Positions 61,468-64,000 of a stretch of DNA of 64,000 nt are shown in pieces. This stretch comes from Nonlabens xylanidelens (lineage in GTDB: Bacteria > Bacteroidota > Bacteroidia > Flavobacteriales > Flavobacteriaceae). A program made the position numbers and the translations under genes. The notes beneath the pieces were generated by a model, which ran no database searches, was not told the origin of the DNA, and worked only from the letters and a program-made list of their open reading frames with translations. Position 1 is the first letter of the stretch. The number at the start of each line of letters is the position of its first letter. The stretch spans positions 744,001 through 808,000 of the forward strand of contig NZ_PTJE01000001.1 in the NCBI RefSeq assembly GCF_002934445.1. The letters run 5' to 3'.

Positions 61468-61929
61468 ATGAAAAATTCAATTTATATTTTATTACTAGCT
61501 GTTCTAACTCTTGCCTCATGTAAGAACGAGCCTAGTAAAGAAGAGATAGCATTACAAAAGCAAATAGAAGCCTACGACCTTCTTATGACTGAGGCCATGG
61601 ATGTACATGACGAGATCATGCCTAAAATGGGAGAGCTTATAGAGCTTAAAGGAGAACTAGTTGCTAGTAAAGAAGGAGCTGAGTTAAGTGAAGGTCAATT
61701 AATGAAGTTAGATGCAACTGCAGGTAACTTAAAAGCATCTCACGACGGTATGATGGACTGGATGGCAGACTATTCTGAGAAATTTCCTTATGGTGAACCA
61801 TCTCCAGAGACTAAAGCTGATCTTGATAAAAAAATGCCAGTTTTAGAACAAGAAGTAGTAGAGATTAAAGAATTAAGAGATCACACGATGACGGCGATTA
61901 CTAATGCTAAAGAAATTTTAGCTAACTAA
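61468..61929 (+). CDS. Met/His-containing helical lipoprotein
   Basis: 153 residues. Lipobox VLTLASCKNE, Cys at 18. The mature protein is helical and acidic with two Met/His groups: LMTEAMDVHDEIMPKMGEL (about 39-57) and SHDGMMDWMADYSEKFPYG (about 91-109). Relatives are often labelled viral A-type inclusion protein, which has no functional value here. The gene arrangement with the Met-rich barrel suggests a periplasmic metal-handling helper, an inference only. Confidence 0.75.
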   Translation: MKNSIYILLLAVLTLASCKNEPSKEEIALQKQIEAYDLLMTEAMDVHDEIMPKMGELIELKGELVASKEGAELSEGQLMKLDATAGNLKASHDGMMDWMADYSEKFPYGEPSPETKADLDKKMPVLEQEVVEIKELRDHTMTAITNAKEILAN

Positions 61930-61948
61930 TTAAAGTTTTATCTATTTT

Positions 61949-61985
61949 AAAAGTCGCATTATCAGCTGGTAATGTGACTTTTTTC
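61949..61985 (+). terminator. Intrinsic terminator, AAGTCGCATTA stem
   Basis: A 12-14 bp stem with one G-T pair (61949-61961 with 61970-61982), eight-base loop and T6. Confidence 0.85.
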
Positions 61986-62033
61986 ATTTCATAAGCTCTT
62001 ATTAAATAGTATGCTCGCTTTAAGGGAAAAAAG

Positions 62034-62041
62034 TATCTTTG
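62034..62041 (+). promoter_or_regulatory. Promoter -7 box TATCTTTG for hflX
   Basis: A perfect TAnnTTTG, 19 bases before the ATG at 62061. Confidence 0.6.
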
Positions 62042-62060
62042 TTATAGTCTAAAAATCTTT

Positions 62061-63275
62061 ATGTTAGAATTAGAAAATCACGAATACGAAAAAGCAATCC
62101 TCGTAGGTGTTGTTACTCAACAACAAAATGAAGATAAGCTTAATGAATACATGGATGAGTTAGAGTTTCTAGCTTATACCGCTGGTGCAACCGTTAGTAA
62201 ACGTTTTCATCAAAAAATGCAAAAACCCAATCCTAAGACTTTTGTAGGAAAGGGTAAAATGGAAGAAATCGCAGCCTATGTGCAATCACATAATATAGGT
62301 ACCATTATTTTTGATGATGAGCTTTCTCCATCTCAGCAAAAGAATATTGAAAAAATTCTCGAGGCAAAAATTATTGATAGAACCTATTTGATTCTAGACA
62401 TATTTGCACAACGAGCACAAACCAGTTATGCACGTACTCAAGTAGAACTGGCACAATATGAATACCTCTTACCTCGATTAGTTGGACTATGGACGCACCT
62501 TGAAAGACAAAAAGGTGGTATAGGAATGCGTGGTCCTGGAGAAACTGAAATAGAAACCGATAGACGTATTGTACGCGATCGCATCACATTACTTAAGAAA
62601 AAACTCCTGACCATCGATAAGCAAATGTCCACACAACGTGGTAATCGTGGTGCATTAGTTCGTGTAGCGTTAGTCGGTTACACAAATGTTGGAAAAAGTA
62701 CGTTGATGAATACCGTTGCAAAAAGTGAGGTATTTGCAGAAAATAAACTCTTTGCAACATTAGATACTACGGTACGCAAAGTAGTGCTGCGCAACATGCC
62801 TTTTTTATTGACAGATACGGTAGGGTTTATAAGAAAACTGCCTACACAACTGGTAGAGTCTTTTAAATCGACGTTAGATGAAGTCCGAGAATCTGATTTA
62901 CTGCTTCATGTTGTAGATATATCCCATGAATCTTTTGAAGATCATATTGCTTCTGTAAATAGAATTTTGGGAGAAATAGACGCGACCGATAAGCCTATGA
63001 TTATGGTTTTTAATAAAATTGATGCTTACAAGGCTCAAGATTATGACGAAACTGATTTAATGGAAGAGCGTACTTCTGCTCATTACTCACTAGAAGAATG
63101 GCGTGAAACATGGATGGCAAAAATGGGTGAAAACGTGATCTTTATTTCAGCTACCGAAAAGGAAAATATGGATGATTTCCGTAAGAAAGTATATGATCGT
63201 GTACGTGAGATTCACGTGAAGCGTTTTCCTTATAACGCATTTTTATATCCTGAATATGTAGAAGAAGAAGAGTAA
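62061..63275 (+). CDS. hflX: Ribosome-associated GTPase HflX
   Basis: 404 residues. N-terminal HflX domain (about 20-185) with KPNPKTFVGKGKMEEIAAYV and the linker ERQKGGIGMRGPGETEIETDRR (about 150-171). The GTPase has G1 GYTNVGKST (about 210-218), G3 DTVGF (about 253-257) and G4 FNKID (about 315-319). It splits stalled or hibernating ribosomes after stress. It is a single gene between its promoter and terminator. Confidence 0.97.
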   Translation: MLELENHEYEKAILVGVVTQQQNEDKLNEYMDELEFLAYTAGATVSKRFHQKMQKPNPKTFVGKGKMEEIAAYVQSHNIGTIIFDDELSPSQQKNIEKILEAKIIDRTYLILDIFAQRAQTSYARTQVELAQYEYLLPRLVGLWTHLERQKGGIGMRGPGETEIETDRRIVRDRITLLKKKLLTIDKQMSTQRGNRGALVRVALVGYTNVGKSTLMNTVAKSEVFAENKLFATLDTTVRKVVLRNMPFLLTDTVGFIRKLPTQLVESFKSTLDEVRESDLLLHVVDISHESFEDHIASVNRILGEIDATDKPMIMVFNKIDAYKAQDYDETDLMEERTSAHYSLEEWRETWMAKMGENVIFISATEKENMDDFRKKVYDRVREIHVKRFPYNAFLYPEYVEEEE

Positions 63276-63296
63276 AAGAAAATATTGTTTATAATT

Positions 63297-63328
63297 AAAA
63301 AAGGGTGGAGTTAATTCCACCCTTTTTT
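63297..63328 (+). terminator. Intrinsic terminator after hflX
   Basis: A GGGTGGAG/TTCCACCC stem within A6/T6 tracts, T run to 63328. The form resembles the two 37-kb hairpins. Confidence 0.9.
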
Positions 63329-63353
63329 ATATTTAGGTATTAAAAGTTGCCTT

Positions 63354-63884
63354 ATGAAAAAAGTCATTTTTGCACTAGTTTTACTAGTAACTTTAAGCTC
63401 TTGCCAGCAAAAAGAAACTGCACAAACGTTTATTGGAGAAGAATTGAAAACTATGGAAGATAGAAAAGCATTTCTTCAAGAGGTGTTTGAATCTGACCAA
63501 CAAGTAAGAGAAGGTTTATCTGAAACTGAATTAAGTGAAAAAGCCTACTACGATAGAATGGATGAAGCAGATGACGTTAATTTGTCTAAAATCAAATGGT
63601 ATCTAGATAACTATGATTATCCTAGTAAAAAGGTGTTCAATGAATCTCAATCTATGATTCCTGCCTTAGTGGTTCATCATTCTTTTGAGCCTAATATTAG
63701 AAGAAAAATGTACCCTAAATTCAAGACGGCTTATGATGAAAAAAATCTGGATCCAGATTTTTTTGCTCTTTACCTAGGAAGACTTTTCGAAATTGAAAAC
63801 GATACATATTTTAGAATGCAAAGTCCTTATAGTATTGAAGATCAAATATCGACTCTTATCGATACTTTACAATTAAAAAAATAA
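63354..63884 (+). CDS. Lipoprotein of unknown function
   Basis: 176 residues. Lipobox VTLSSCQQK, Cys at about 17. The mature part is helical and rich in Glu, Asp, Lys and Tyr, with a core SQSMIPALVVHHSFEPNIRRKMYPKFKTAYDEKNL (about 98-132). The HH pair could bind metal. No family recognised. It stands alone after the hflX terminator. Confidence 0.7.
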   Translation: MKKVIFALVLLVTLSSCQQKETAQTFIGEELKTMEDRKAFLQEVFESDQQVREGLSETELSEKAYYDRMDEADDVNLSKIKWYLDNYDYPSKKVFNESQSMIPALVVHHSFEPNIRRKMYPKFKTAYDEKNLDPDFFALYLGRLFEIENDTYFRMQSPYSIEDQISTLIDTLQLKK

Positions 63885-63895
63885 ACTATAAGCTC

Positions 63896-64000
63896 CTATA
63901 ACAAAGAGGGGTATTCGTTACACCATTTTTGATAAGAGCAATTAATAAAATCATCGTCGTTTTCCTTAACTTTAAAGCCTAGGGGAAATACATAATATAA
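63896..64000 (-). CDS. C-terminal end of an unidentified protein, cut by window edge
   Basis: On the minus strand a frame enters from the right edge and stops with TAG at 63896-63898, giving 34 residues: LYYVFPLGFKVKENDDDFIN, then CSYQKWCNEYPSLL. Two Cys and three Trp/Tyr give a protein-like composition. The family is not recognisable from this tail. Confidence 0.6.
   Translation of the reverse strand, partial: LYYVFPLGFKVKENDDDFINCSYQKWCNEYPSLL

Noticed and set aside
1-64000. tRNA, rRNA or known riboswitch genes
   Set aside because: By eye no cloverleaf with TTCGANTC-type arms, rRNA core sequence or known aptamer was found; a tRNAscan or Rfam search would settle it.

Overview
The window looks like chromosomal DNA of a marine-type member of the Flavobacteriaceae (Bacteroidetes). 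The support is low GC, recurrent TAnnTTTG promoter boxes (the Bacteroidetes -7 element) close to start codons, many short lipoproteins with Cys followed by acidic residues, an HU-CCDC81/SPOR protein, a flavobacterial heme gene set and 3-hydroxyanthranilate dioxygenase. A 16-base perfect palindrome, CGCTTTCGCGAAAGCG, occurs 15 times plus once with one mismatch. I recall this element from genera such as Nonlabens and Dokdonia, but the genus is a guess. There are no rRNA or tRNA genes, insertion sequences, prophage or CRISPR arrays that I can recognise.

Layout. 1-5.3 kb: a cut histidine kinase, a zinc-ribbon protein, a bacilliredoxin, a TlpA-type lipoprotein, a PlsC acyltransferase and an acyl-ACP desaturase. 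5.3-11.4 kb: RecQ helicase, RecJ exonuclease, an AhpD-like protein and two secreted unknowns. 11.5-16.8 kb: a receiver-like protein whose phospho-acceptor Asp is Glu, a PAS histidine kinase, LpxH, and an AlbA_2/metallophosphoesterase pair. 16.8-20.5 kb: a three-gene surface lipoprotein operon (imelysin, di-heme DUF1111, imelysin). 20.8-24.9 kb: SPFH-GYF_2, zinc-ribbon membrane, helix-hairpin-helix and OmpA proteins. 25.0-28.5 kb: hemD-hemE-EI24-hemF on the minus strand.

28.8-31.5 kb: a Crp/Fnr regulator and the yicC-gmk-nadD run. 31.6-37.0 kb: a DtxR-family regulator with a likely operator palindrome, an outer-membrane protein and a complete metal ABC importer whose two permeases end in winged-helix-like domains. 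37-45 kb: housekeeping genes (crotonase, ComF, GlyRS, CvpA) and lipoproteins. 44.9-48.8 kb: an AraC regulator diverging from hemA - small membrane protein - hemC. 48.8-57.5 kb: HAO, fasciclin, PheS, a CREST hydrolase, the HU/SPOR protein, a frameshifted GNAT, a CorC-like protein, a PLDc_N/TPR protein and a small ABC exporter. 57.5-64 kb: an HDAC-like deacetylase, a Met-rich possible copper cluster, HflX and two end genes.

Most notable points: the palindrome is carried through genes in all three reading frames; the heme operon is split into two opposed halves that a single inversion would rejoin; a short NrfD-like protein sits between hemA and hemC; the metal importer has regulator-like permease tails and a DtxR-type operator; and several genes can only start at TTG. 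All functions are read from sequence alone, without database searches.
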